A stretch of 8,559 nucleotides of DNA from Hyphomicrobiales bacterium (GTDB lineage: Bacteria > Pseudomonadota > Alphaproteobacteria > Rhizobiales > OSC116). A program made the position numbers and the translations under genes. Below the pieces are notes generated by a model, which ran no database searches, was not told the DNA's origin, and saw only the letters and a list, made by a program, of their open reading frames with translations. Each line of letters opens with the position of its first letter. Position 1 is the first letter of the stretch. The stretch covers positions 1 through 8,559 of the forward strand of contig JABSRY010000074.1 in NCBI GenBank assembly GCA_013214985.1, written 5' to 3'. Below, piece by piece: positions 1-6,671 of this stretch.

Positions 1-1004
1 GCAAAACGCGTGATGAAATGGCTAGTAAGCCCAGCTATATCTTCCAATCTTTCGCGCAATGGAGGCACATGAATGGGGAATACGTTTAGACGGTAGTATA
101 AATCTTCACGGAAATTACCATTTTTAACTTCTTCGATCATATCTTTATTGGTTGCCGAAATAAGCCGTATATTCACCTTTATAGGGCGTGAAGCGCCCAC
201 TGGTTCAACTTCACCTTCTTGGATTGCACGCAATAGTTTTACTTGCATGTTTAATGGCAGTTCGCCAATTTCATCTAAAAATAAGGTGCCGTTATCGGCC
301 TCTAAGAATTTGCCATTTTGCTTGCTGTTTGCGCCTGTAAATGAGCCTTTTTCGTGCCCAAACAAAATGGATTCTACTAAATTTTCGGGTATTGCGCCGC
401 AATTTACGGTGATGAATGGCTTGCCGCTACGCGCGGATGTACCTTGAATAGCGCGTGCAATAATTTCTTTACCAACACCGCTTTCGCCTTCTATTAAAAT
501 AGGAATATTACTTTGGGCGCCTTTGGTGCCCAACATTTTTACTCTATCCATTGCGGGGCTAGAGGCTATTAAATCATCGAATGTAAAATTACCGCGAGAT
601 TTTTTACTGATGCGGATAATTTCTTTGTGCAAGCTTTTGGTTTCTAATGCATTTCTAATAGAAATTAAAATACGCTCATTGCTTGCTGGCTTAACCATAA
701 AGTCTTTAGCGCCTTTTTGCATGGCTTTTACAATTGTATCAACGCCGCCCTGTGCTGTCTGTACAATCGTGTGAATGTTCATACCCGCAGCGTGTATTTT
801 ATCGAGCAACATGAAGCCATCTATTTCGGGCATCATTAAATCGAGTATCATGACATCGGGTTTAAAGTCTGAATTTTGTAAAAGAGCCCACGCTTCTGGG
901 CCACCTGCAGCGAGTATAATATTATAATTTTCGCGGCTTAAAACCTGCTGCAATATACGCCGTTGGGTCGGGTCATCATCTACAATAAAAATTGTGTTTG
1001 CCAT
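1..1004 (-). CDS. Sigma-54-dependent response regulator (NtrC family), 3' end missing
   Basis: The gene starts with ATG at 1004 and reads without a stop to the left window edge (334 complete codons). Residues 1-120 form a receiver domain: acidic pocket D9-D11, phospho-acceptor D55 in MILDLMMPEIDG, T83 and K105 (MVKPAS). An AAA+ sigma-54 activator domain follows from about 145, with Walker A GESGVGKE (K179), the sigma-54-contact loop GSFTGA (220-225), Walker B LFLDE (D244, E245) and the ATNKD and FREDLYYRLNVFP segments near 280-315. The C-terminal helix-turn-helix lies outside the window. Family knowledge: phosphorylation triggers assembly of an ATPase ring that opens sigma-54 promoters. No sensor kinase is visible, so signal and targets are unknown. 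A weak GAG ribosome site at 1014-1016 sits 9 nt before the ATG. The gene is divergent from pepF. The family call is firm; the exact regulator is not identified. Confidence 0.95.
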   Translation of the reverse strand, partial: MANTIFIVDDDPTQRRILQQVLSRENYNIILAAGGPEAWALLQNSDFKPDVMILDLMMPEIDGFMLLDKIHAAGMNIHTIVQTAQGGVDTIVKAMQKGAKDFMVKPASNERILISIRNALETKSLHKEIIRISKKSRGNFTFDDLIASSPAMDRVKMLGTKGAQSNIPILIEGESGVGKEIIARAIQGTSARSGKPFITVNCGAIPENLVESILFGHEKGSFTGANSKQNGKFLEADNGTLFLDEIGELPLNMQVKLLRAIQEGEVEPVGASRPIKVNIRLISATNKDMIEEVKNGNFREDLYYRLNVFPIHVPPLRERLEDIAGLTSHFITRF

Positions 1005-1039
1005 GCTACTATACTCAATACAAATGTAACTTGTGATAT

Positions 1040-1045
1040 ATTATA
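1040..1045 (-). promoter_or_regulatory. Candidate -10 box of the response-regulator gene
   Basis: The minus strand reads a perfect TATAAT here, within GTTTATAAT, the same nine bases seen upstream of the TPR lipoprotein gene. Transcription would start near 1033, leaving a leader of about 29 nt. No good -35 hexamer lies at 16-18 nt, so an activator or another sigma factor may be involved. Prediction from sequence only. Confidence 0.45.
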
Positions 1046-1087
1046 AACGCAATATACCTAATCTATGTCTCATATTGATATGTAAAG

Positions 1088-1104
1088 CTTAACGAGGCCT
1101 TAAG
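1088..1104. promoter_or_regulatory. Dyad CTTAA-N7-TTAAG matching the CtrA core pattern
   Basis: CTTAA (1088-1092) and TTAAG (1100-1104) form a perfect 5-bp inverted repeat around seven bases. The core TTAA-N7-TTAA equals the recognition pattern known for the alphaproteobacterial cell-cycle regulator CtrA. It lies about 85-100 bp upstream of the response-regulator start. The pattern can arise by chance in AT-rich DNA, so the assignment is tentative. Confidence 0.25.
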
Positions 1105-1340
1105 AGGTTGTATCTGTTTGAGACTGTAAATTTGATTTATTAATTTAATATTCCCTAAATTTTTTATAACTACCTGTTTTAACTAAGTATATATTTTGGA
1201 ACTTGTTAAGTTAAGTTAATGGCTTATTGAATGTTTAGTGAAAGTTTGGTTTATCAAAGGTTAATGCAAATTGTGCCTTGCGCTTTGGGCAAAAACTAAT
1301 AATATCAACTTTTTGATACGTATATTTTTATGAGGCAATT

Positions 1341-3212
1341 ATGAAATTTGGCATGCAAAAACTTTTTGAATTAAATAAATTTAACGTTGATAGCCCGAGT
1401 GGTGGCGGTTTTGATGCTTCTAACTTGCCCGAATGGAACTTTGCGGCGCTTTATAGCTCGATGGATGACCCAAAGATTGAGCAAGATTTTGCAGATGTTA
1501 AAAATGATATTGATGGTTTTGTTGAGAGTTTTAAAGGCAAACTTAGCCTGCTGTTAACCGATGAAACGACAGATACAGCCGCGCGGGCTGAAACACTAGG
1601 CAATGCTGTTAAGCAATATGAGGCGATGTCTGATAGTTTAGGGACTATTATTTCTTATGCTTATTTGCTTTATGTGCAATTAGCAACAGACCCAAAACGC
1701 ATTAAATTTTTAGGCGATGTACAAGAGCGTTTAACTGATTTGGGTACACAAACATTGTTTTTTGAATTAGAGCTTAACCGCATTGATGCTGATAAAATTG
1801 ATGCCTTACTTGGTTTTGAAGCCCTACAACATCATGCGCCTTGGTTTAAAGATATTAGACGCGAAAAACCTTTTCAATTATCTGACGAATTAGAGCAATT
1901 ATTTGCCGAAAAATCTGTAACGGGTGGGCAAGCGTGGAACAGATTGTTTGATGAAACAATGGCGAATTTACGCTTTGATGTTGATGGTAAACAATATGCG
2001 GTTGAGCAAGTGCTTAATTTGGTAACTTCGCCAGACGGTGAAACCCGCCAAAAAGCCGCCCATGCTTTATCCAAAACACTAGCCGATAATGGTCGGTTTT
2101 TTACCCATGTAACTAATGTGTTGGCTAAGGATAAAGCCATATCTGATAAATGGCGTGGGTTTGAAGATGTTGCAGAATCTCGGCATTTAGCAAACCGTGT
2201 AGAACCAGAGGTGGTTAATGCGCTTGAGGCATCGGTAAAACGGGCTTACCCAAAATTATCGCATCGATATTATGCCTTAAAAGCCAAATGGTTTGGCGTT
2301 GAGCAATTGAATCAGTGGGACAGAAATGCACCTTTGCCCAATGTTGCGAGTGCAGACACCTCGTGGGACGATGCTAAAGATATTATTCTAAAAGCCTATG
2401 CTGATTTTTCGCCCGAAATGGCCGATATTACCCAGCAATTTTTTGATAAGGGTTGGATTGACGCACGCTCGCGTGATGGCAAAGCACCTGGTGCTTTTGC
2501 GCACCCGACAGTGCCAAGCAAACACCCATTTGTAATGATAAACTATTTAGGCCGTCCGCGGGATGTAATGACTTTAGCCCACGAACTTGGGCATGGTGTA
2601 CATCAATATTTGGCCAACGAGCAGGGGGCTTTAATGGCCCCAACGCCCTTGACCTTGGCAGAGACCGCAAGCGTATTTGGTGAAATGCTGACCTTTAGGT
2701 CGATGTTAGATGGGGCAAAAACAGTGGCGCAAAAACGCGCTATGTTGGCTTCTAAAGTTGAAGACATGCTCAACACGGTTGTGCGGCAAATTAGCTTTTA
2801 CAGCTTTGAGCGCAAAGTACATATCGCGCGTAAAGATGGCGAGCTAACCCAGCAACAATTGGGTGAATTTTGGCTTGAAGTTTCGGCCGAAAGTTTAGGG
2901 CCATCGATTAAGTTAAATGAAGGATATGAGCATTATTGGTCTTATATCCCACATTTTATTCATAGTGCGTTTTATGTATATGCCTATGCTTTTGGCGATT
3001 GTTTGGTCAACTCGCTTTATGCGTGTTACCAAAATGAACCAGAAGGCTTTGCCGATAAATATTTTGATTTGTTGAAAGCTGGCGGCAGTAAGCACCACAG
3101 CGAATTGCTTATGCCATTTGGCCTAGATGCATCTGACGAGAAGTTTTGGGATTTGGGGCTGAATGCCATAGCAGCATTGATTGACGAGCTAGAATCATTA
3201 GAAGGCAAATAA
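1341..3212 (+). CDS. pepF: Oligoendopeptidase F, M3 family zinc metallopeptidase
   Basis: A 623-residue cytosolic peptidase that cuts short peptides, presumably in peptide turnover; the physiological substrate cannot be read from sequence. The zinc motif HELGH is at 414-418 (ligands H414 and H418, catalytic E415), and the third ligand is E441 in ETAS, 23 residues after H418, the spacing expected for M3 enzymes. The conserved C-terminal segment with H538, H541, Y545, Y547 and Y549 before AFG probably supplies the transition-state residues. The first 200 or so residues match the helical lid region by position. Length is normal for the PepF/M3 group (about 600). There is no signal peptide or membrane segment. 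The ATG start is supported by GAGG at 1332-1335, 5 nt upstream. The gene stands alone: the response regulator diverges on the left, and 105 nt separate it from the oxidase/transhydrogenase block on the right. Confidence 0.96.
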   Translation: MKFGMQKLFELNKFNVDSPSGGGFDASNLPEWNFAALYSSMDDPKIEQDFADVKNDIDGFVESFKGKLSLLLTDETTDTAARAETLGNAVKQYEAMSDSLGTIISYAYLLYVQLATDPKRIKFLGDVQERLTDLGTQTLFFELELNRIDADKIDALLGFEALQHHAPWFKDIRREKPFQLSDELEQLFAEKSVTGGQAWNRLFDETMANLRFDVDGKQYAVEQVLNLVTSPDGETRQKAAHALSKTLADNGRFFTHVTNVLAKDKAISDKWRGFEDVAESRHLANRVEPEVVNALEASVKRAYPKLSHRYYALKAKWFGVEQLNQWDRNAPLPNVASADTSWDDAKDIILKAYADFSPEMADITQQFFDKGWIDARSRDGKAPGAFAHPTVPSKHPFVMINYLGRPRDVMTLAHELGHGVHQYLANEQGALMAPTPLTLAETASVFGEMLTFRSMLDGAKTVAQKRAMLASKVEDMLNTVVRQISFYSFERKVHIARKDGELTQQQLGEFWLEVSAESLGPSIKLNEGYEHYWSYIPHFIHSAFYVYAYAFGDCLVNSLYACYQNEPEGFADKYFDLLKAGGSKHHSELLMPFGLDASDEKFWDLGLNAIAALIDELESLEGK

Positions 3213-3245
3213 TGCCTTAAGAAATAAAACGCTGATTTTATAATT

Positions 3246-3273
3246 GATAATGAAATTATCGTGCTTTTTGTTT
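3246..3273 (+). terminator. Weak candidate terminator after pepF
   Basis: GATAAT (3246-3251), loop GAA and ATTATC (3255-3260) form a perfect 6-bp stem. It is followed after four bases by a T-rich run (3265-3273, broken by one G). The stem is almost all A-T, so it would be weak. Another hairpin, AAGGCA-AATAA-TGCCTT at 3202-3218, spans the pepF stop codon but lacks a T-tract. Confidence 0.3.
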
Positions 3274-3301
3274 AGACAATTGCTCTAGCCTAGTTTAATA
3301 G
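3273..3301 (+). promoter_or_regulatory. Candidate promoter of the coxIV-pnt block
   Basis: TAGACA (3273-3278, one mismatch to TTGACA) is followed after 17 nt by TAATAG (3296-3301), a poor -10; shifting by one base gives AATAGT at 18 nt. The start point would fall near 3308, leaving only about 10 nt before the ATG at 3318. The position is right for the promoter of the whole block, but the match is modest. Confidence 0.3.
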
Positions 3302-3317
3302 TACTAGAGTAAAATTT

Positions 3318-3470
3318 ATGAAAGATACAATTATGACCAAAAAAGAACATCCTGCGATGGACTATAAAATGCATAACGATACTTATGCGAACTTCATCAA
3401 AGGCTCAATATATACCGGTATTTTTTGTGGTGTATTGACGCTTTGGGCTGTAATCGCTATCGCGACATAA
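3318..3470 (+). CDS. aa3-type cytochrome c oxidase subunit IV (bacterial, 50 aa)
   Basis: A 50-residue single-span membrane protein. The polar N-terminus carries HPAMDYKMHNDTY (11-23), then FIKGS (26-30), then one hydrophobic helix at about 31-49. This matches the small bacterial aa3 oxidase subunit IV family (COX4_pro_2 type; I recall the Paracoccus gene as ctaH), whose signature is HPxMDY..H..TY..F.KG. In Paracoccus it is a single-helix accessory of the heme-copper oxidase and is not catalytic. The ATG at 3318 has AGAG at 3306-3309, 8 nt upstream; the in-frame ATG at 3333 would give 45 residues and lacks a ribosome site. The gene ends 53 nt before pntAA with no strong terminator between, so co-transcription is likely. 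I recall the same neighbour pair in other Alphaproteobacteria. The main oxidase subunits are not in the window. Confidence 0.88.
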   Translation: MKDTIMTKKEHPAMDYKMHNDTYANFIKGSIYTGIFCGVLTLWAVIAIAT

Positions 3471-3510
3471 ATTTTTTAAATTGCCTTTTTTGAGGAGTGA
3501 AGGCGCTTTT

Positions 3511-3517
3511 AGGGAGG
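3511..3517 (+). promoter_or_regulatory. Ribosome binding site that fixes the pntAA start
   Basis: AGGGAGG lies 6 nt before the ATG at 3524 and is the strongest Shine-Dalgarno in the window. An earlier in-frame GTG at 3497 has GAGGA touching it with no spacer and would add nine residues (MKALLGRLS) not expected in the family. The ATG is therefore preferred. Confidence 0.8.
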
Positions 3518-3523
3518 CTTTCT

Positions 3524-4696
3524 ATGAAGATTGTCGTTACTGCTGAACGCTCAGCAGATGAAACTCGTGTAGCTATTTCACCAATTACCGTTCAAAAATA
3601 TATCGGTTTGGGTTTTGAAGTAGCAATCGAAAAAGGCGCAGGCCTTAAAGCTGATTTTACTGACCAAGCTTATATAGATGCAGGCGCATCTATTGATACT
3701 AGTCTTAAAAAATTACTAGATAAAGCTGACATATTGCTGTCAGTCTTACGCCCTAGTAAAGATGAGTTGAAACATTTACCCGATAACGCACTTGTTATTG
3801 CTATGTTAGACCCATATGTGGGCGAAAAAGAACTTTCAGACTTAAAAAATTCTGGCAAAACGAGCTTTGCAATGGAATTAATGCCGCGTATATCACGGGC
3901 GCAAAGCATGGATGTATTATCTTCACAATCTAACCTTGCAGGTTATAAATCGGTACTCGAAGCAGCGGCAGAGTTTGGCCGCGCGTTCCCAATGATGATG
4001 ACTGCTGCGGGCACTATTGCGCCTGCACGGGTGTTTATTATGGGTGTGGGTGTTGCGGGTTTGCAAGCCATAGCTACGGCAAGGCGTTTAGGCGCAATTG
4101 TAACTGCTACCGATGTGCGTATGGCCACCAAAGAGCAAGTTGAAAGCCTAGGTGCTGAATTTGTAATGGTTGAACCTGATGCCGATGCAGACAATGAAAC
4201 ATCTGGCGGCTATGCAAAAGAGATGAGCGAAGACTATAAAAAACGTCAAGCTGAACTGGTTGCAACCCATATTAAAAAGCAAGATATTGTTATTACAACG
4301 GCGCTTATACCTGGCCGCCCTGCACCTGAACTTGTTTCGGAAGCGATGGTCAATAGCATGAAACAAGGTTCGGTAATTGTTGACCTTGCGACCTTTCGCG
4401 GGGGTAACTGCCCGTTATCTGTTAAAGATAAAGTGATTGTTCATGAAGGGGTTAAAATTATTGGCTATAGCAACCTTGCTGGCCGTTTGGCGCAAGATGC
4501 CTCTAACCTATATGCCCGAAACCTACTAACATTTGTAACTTCATTATTGAACGAAGATAAAACAGCGTTAGAAGTTAAGTGGGATGATGAAATAATAACG
4601 GGTACTTTATTAACCAAAAATGGTGCATTGGTACACGAATTTTATGCTGCAAAAGACGTAGCAGAAACAGATAAAGAAGGGAAAGATGATGAGTAG
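3524..4696 (+). CDS. pntAA: NAD(P) transhydrogenase subunit alpha 1 (domain I, NAD(H)-binding)
   Basis: A 390-residue soluble subunit of the proton-translocating transhydrogenase. It binds NADH and passes hydride to NADP+ on the beta subunit at the cytoplasmic face of the inner membrane. The two-lobed alanine-dehydrogenase/PNT fold is clear. The N-terminal lobe ends near RISRAQSMDVLSS (122-134), which holds R122, Q127, D130 and S133, equivalent to the RQD loop known from Rhodospirillum rubrum domain I. The NAD fingerprint is GVGVAG (174-179), followed by the acidic residue D197 in TATDVR. The segment around GGYAKEMSEDYKKRQ matches the mobile loop. There is no membrane span; the enzyme is the three-subunit form, with membrane helices encoded in pntAB. 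The stop overlaps the pntAB start, implying translational coupling. The acidic tail (EGKDDE) is unremarkable. Confidence 0.97.
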   Translation: MKIVVTAERSADETRVAISPITVQKYIGLGFEVAIEKGAGLKADFTDQAYIDAGASIDTSLKKLLDKADILLSVLRPSKDELKHLPDNALVIAMLDPYVGEKELSDLKNSGKTSFAMELMPRISRAQSMDVLSSQSNLAGYKSVLEAAAEFGRAFPMMMTAAGTIAPARVFIMGVGVAGLQAIATARRLGAIVTATDVRMATKEQVESLGAEFVMVEPDADADNETSGGYAKEMSEDYKKRQAELVATHIKKQDIVITTALIPGRPAPELVSEAMVNSMKQGSVIVDLATFRGGNCPLSVKDKVIVHEGVKIIGYSNLAGRLAQDASNLYARNLLTFVTSLLNEDKTALEVKWDDEIITGTLLTKNGALVHEFYAAKDVAETDKEGKDDE

Positions 4697-5120
4697 TCTG
4701 ACACCCGTAGAAGCGCTAGAACGCGCTCAAGCAGCGGCAGATTTTGCACAAGCTGCTGCAAATGAAGCACAGTCGATTGCCGATGGCTTGGCGCTAAGTG
4801 TAGAAGCTGTTGCACAAACGGCAGGCGGCACAACTGGTATTGACCCATTTATGTTTAGGTTGGCAATTTTTATATTGTCTATCTTTATTGGTTATTTTGT
4901 GGTGTGGAGTGTATCACCTGCATTACATACGCCATTAATGAGTGTAACCAATGCCATTAGTTCGGTGATTATTGTGGGGGCGCTTGTCGGCGTTGCTGCT
5001 GAGGCATCGGGGCTTGCAAGTACGTTTGGTTTCGTCGGTTTAATATTGGCTTCGGTTAATATTTTTGGCGGTTTTTTAGTAACCCAGCGCATGCTTGCCA
5101 TGTATCGCAAGAAAAATTAG
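4686..5120 (+). CDS. pntAB: NAD(P) transhydrogenase subunit alpha 2 (membrane domain)
   Basis: A 144-residue inner-membrane subunit forming part of the proton channel (domain II) with PntB. Three hydrophobic helices are visible at about 57-76, 88-106 and 114-134, followed by a basic end (RMLAMYRKKN). The stretch HTPLMSVTNAIS (81-92) is the most recognisable family signature. Residues 7-46 before the first helix are rich in Ala, Gln and Glu and look like an amphipathic helix or linker joining to the soluble subunit. The start overlaps the last 11 nt of pntAA (ATGATG). AAGGG at 4677-4681 is 4 nt from the first ATG and 7 nt from the second at 4689, so the protein may begin one residue later. pntB follows after 9 nt. 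Confidence 0.95.
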   Translation: MMSSLTPVEALERAQAAADFAQAAANEAQSIADGLALSVEAVAQTAGGTTGIDPFMFRLAIFILSIFIGYFVVWSVSPALHTPLMSVTNAISSVIIVGALVGVAAEASGLASTFGFVGLILASVNIFGGFLVTQRMLAMYRKKN

Positions 5121-5129
5121 GAGATTATC

Positions 5130-6527
5130 ATGAATGCTAATTTAATTGCGTTTTTATATTTAATATCGGGTGTGTTATTCATCCTATCTTTAAATGGTTT
5201 AAGTTCACCTGAAAGCTCACGCCGCGGTAACTATTTTGGTATGGCTGGTATGGTCATTGCCATTTTTACAACTTTGTTAATGGCATCGCCTAGTAACTTT
5301 TATGGTTGGGGATTGCTAATTGGCGGTTTGGCTATTGGTGGCGTGTTTGGTGCTGTTTTAGCGCGTAAAATATCCATGACGGCAATGCCACAATTGGTTG
5401 CTGCTTTCCATAGTTTGGTTGGCTTGTCGGCTGTGTGTGTGGCTGCCGCTGCATTATATGCGCCGAGTAGTTTTGGCATTGGCGAGGTGGGTAGCATCCA
5501 TGTTGCAAGCCTTGTTGAAATGTCACTTGGTGTGGCAATTGGTGCTATTACCTTTACAGGCTCGCTTATTGCATTTGCGAAGTTGCAAGGGGTTATGTCT
5601 GGTGCGCCAATTATATTACCTGCACGGCATATCATTAATATCGCTTTAGCGGTGTCAATAATTGCATTAATCACTATATTTTCAGTCACTGAAAGTGGTG
5701 CATTATTCTGGGCGATTGTGGTTATCTCCATGATATTTGGCTTCCTAATTATCATTCCAATTGGTGGCGCTGATATGCCAGTGGTTGTGTCTATGTTAAA
5801 CTCATATTCGGGTTGGGCAGCGGCAGGTATTGGTTTTACCCTTGGCAATACCGCTCTAATTGTTACAGGTGCGCTGGTTGGCTCATCTGGTGCTATTTTG
5901 TCTTATATTATGTGTAAGGCAATGAACCGATCGTTCATTAGTGTAATATTGGGTGGGTTTGGTAATGTTGCTACGGCTGCTGGTTCTGATGAAGAAGAAA
6001 CTCGGCCAGTAAAGCTGGGTAGTGCAGATGATGCTGCTTTCATTTTGAAAAATGCCAATAAAGTAATTATTGTACCAGGCTATGGTATGGCGGTTGCTCA
6101 GGCACAACATGCTTTGCGCGAAATGACCGATGTGCTTAAAAAGAATGGTGTTAAGATTGCTTTTGCCATTCACCCTGTTGCTGGGCGTATGCCTGGCCAT
6201 ATGAATGTGTTACTTGCCGAAGCAAATGTTCCTTATGACGAAGTGTTTGAGCTTGAAGACATTAATAATGACTTTGCACAAGCTGATGTTGCTTTTGTTA
6301 TTGGTGCAAATGACATAACCAACCCATCTGCTAAAACAGACCCAGAAAGCCCTATTTATGGCATGCCTATTTTGGATGTTGAAAAGGCGGGCACTGTGCT
6401 GTTTGTTAAACGCGGTATGGGCAAAGGTTATGCTGGTGTGCAGAACGAGGTATTCTTTAGAGATAACACCATGATGCTATTTGCAGACGCTAAGAAGATG
6501 GTCGAAGACATTGTTAAAGCGCTGTAA
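5130..6527 (+). CDS. pntB: NAD(P) transhydrogenase subunit beta
   Basis: A 465-residue subunit, typical in length, carrying most of the proton channel and the NADP(H)-binding domain III. Residues 1 to about 265 hold roughly nine hydrophobic helices. H94 in LVAAFHSLVGL corresponds to E. coli PntB His91, a residue central to proton coupling. Domain III (about 290-465) has the NADP fingerprint PGYGMAVAQAQ with G317 and G319, then HPVAGRMPGHMNVLLAEA, then VIGANDITNPSA and SPIYGMPILDV, and KRGMGKGYAGV near the end. All key motifs are intact. AGGAG at 5119-5123 overlaps the pntAB stop and sits 6 nt before the ATG. This is the last gene of the block, followed by a strong terminator. Physiologically the complex uses proton-motive force to reduce NADP+ with NADH. 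Confidence 0.97.
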   Translation: MNANLIAFLYLISGVLFILSLNGLSSPESSRRGNYFGMAGMVIAIFTTLLMASPSNFYGWGLLIGGLAIGGVFGAVLARKISMTAMPQLVAAFHSLVGLSAVCVAAAALYAPSSFGIGEVGSIHVASLVEMSLGVAIGAITFTGSLIAFAKLQGVMSGAPIILPARHIINIALAVSIIALITIFSVTESGALFWAIVVISMIFGFLIIIPIGGADMPVVVSMLNSYSGWAAAGIGFTLGNTALIVTGALVGSSGAILSYIMCKAMNRSFISVILGGFGNVATAAGSDEEETRPVKLGSADDAAFILKNANKVIIVPGYGMAVAQAQHALREMTDVLKKNGVKIAFAIHPVAGRMPGHMNVLLAEANVPYDEVFELEDINNDFAQADVAFVIGANDITNPSAKTDPESPIYGMPILDVEKAGTVLFVKRGMGKGYAGVQNEVFFRDNTMMLFADAKKMVEDIVKAL

Positions 6528-6557
6528 GTTCTTTAACTTTATAAATTAAAATTTAGG

Positions 6558-6585
6558 AGGCAGAGTTTTATCTCTGCCTTTTTTT
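6558..6585 (+). terminator. Intrinsic terminator of the pnt block
   Basis: AGGCAGAG (6558-6565), a 6-nt loop and CTCTGCCT (6572-6579) form an 8-bp GC-containing stem running straight into seven T (6579-6585). It lies 30 nt after the pntB stop and points in the same direction. Confidence 0.93.
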
Positions 6586-6620
6586 GATTCTAGTACGCTT
6601 TAAAACGGCTAATCTGGTCA

Positions 6621-6646
6621 AATAAAAAGGCAGCTAAAAGCTGCCT
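6621..6646 (-). terminator. Intrinsic terminator of the TPR lipoprotein gene
   Basis: On the minus strand AGGCAGCT, loop TTT and AGCTGCCT (6646 down to 6628) form a perfect 8-bp stem. It is followed by a run of five T, then A and TT. It lies 25 nt beyond the stop of the TPR gene. The pnt terminator, 35 nt away, serves the opposite strand. Confidence 0.92.
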
Positions 6647-6671
6647 CAGAATGTATCATCATATTTTAATA

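Larger units (their letters stand above)
1005..1340. other. Divergent gene-free control region between response regulator and pepF
   Basis: This 336-nt stretch is very AT-rich and I see no credible coding frame or RNA gene in it. It must carry the promoters of both flanking genes, which point away from each other. Visible elements are the minus-strand TATAAT at 1040-1045, a short dyad CATAT-TG-ATATG at 1071-1082, the dyad CTTAA-N7-TTAAG at 1088-1104, three tandem GTTAA units at 1205-1219, and the pepF ribosome site GAGG at 1332-1335. For pepF I found no convincing -35/-10 pair. The best weak candidate is TTGCGC (1278-1283) with TAATAT (1300-1305) at 16-nt spacing. Confidence 0.6.

Noticed and set aside
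148..774. Plus-strand open frames opposite the response regulator
   Set aside because: They are antisense to a well-conserved receiver/AAA+ coding region and resemble no known protein.
1264..1279. Minus-strand GGCAC...TGC resembling a sigma-54 (-24/-12) promoter for the response regulator
   Set aside because: Only 8 nt separate the GG and GC elements; sigma-54 promoters require 10, and this spacing is strict.
3470..3491. AATTT-TTT-AAATT hairpin plus six T between the oxidase subunit gene and pntAA
   Set aside because: The stem is purely A/T and only 5 bp, and it is separated from the T-run by three bases; too weak to count as a terminator in AT-rich DNA.
3497..3523. Upstream GTG start for pntAA adding nine residues
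   Set aside because: No spacer between its purine run and the GTG, whereas the ATG at 3524 has AGGGAGG at ideal distance and matches the expected family N-terminus.
5300..5848. Long minus-strand open frame (182 codons) inside pntB
   Set aside because: It mirrors the codon pattern of a clearly functional membrane protein on the plus strand, has a composition unlike a real protein and no ribosome site support.
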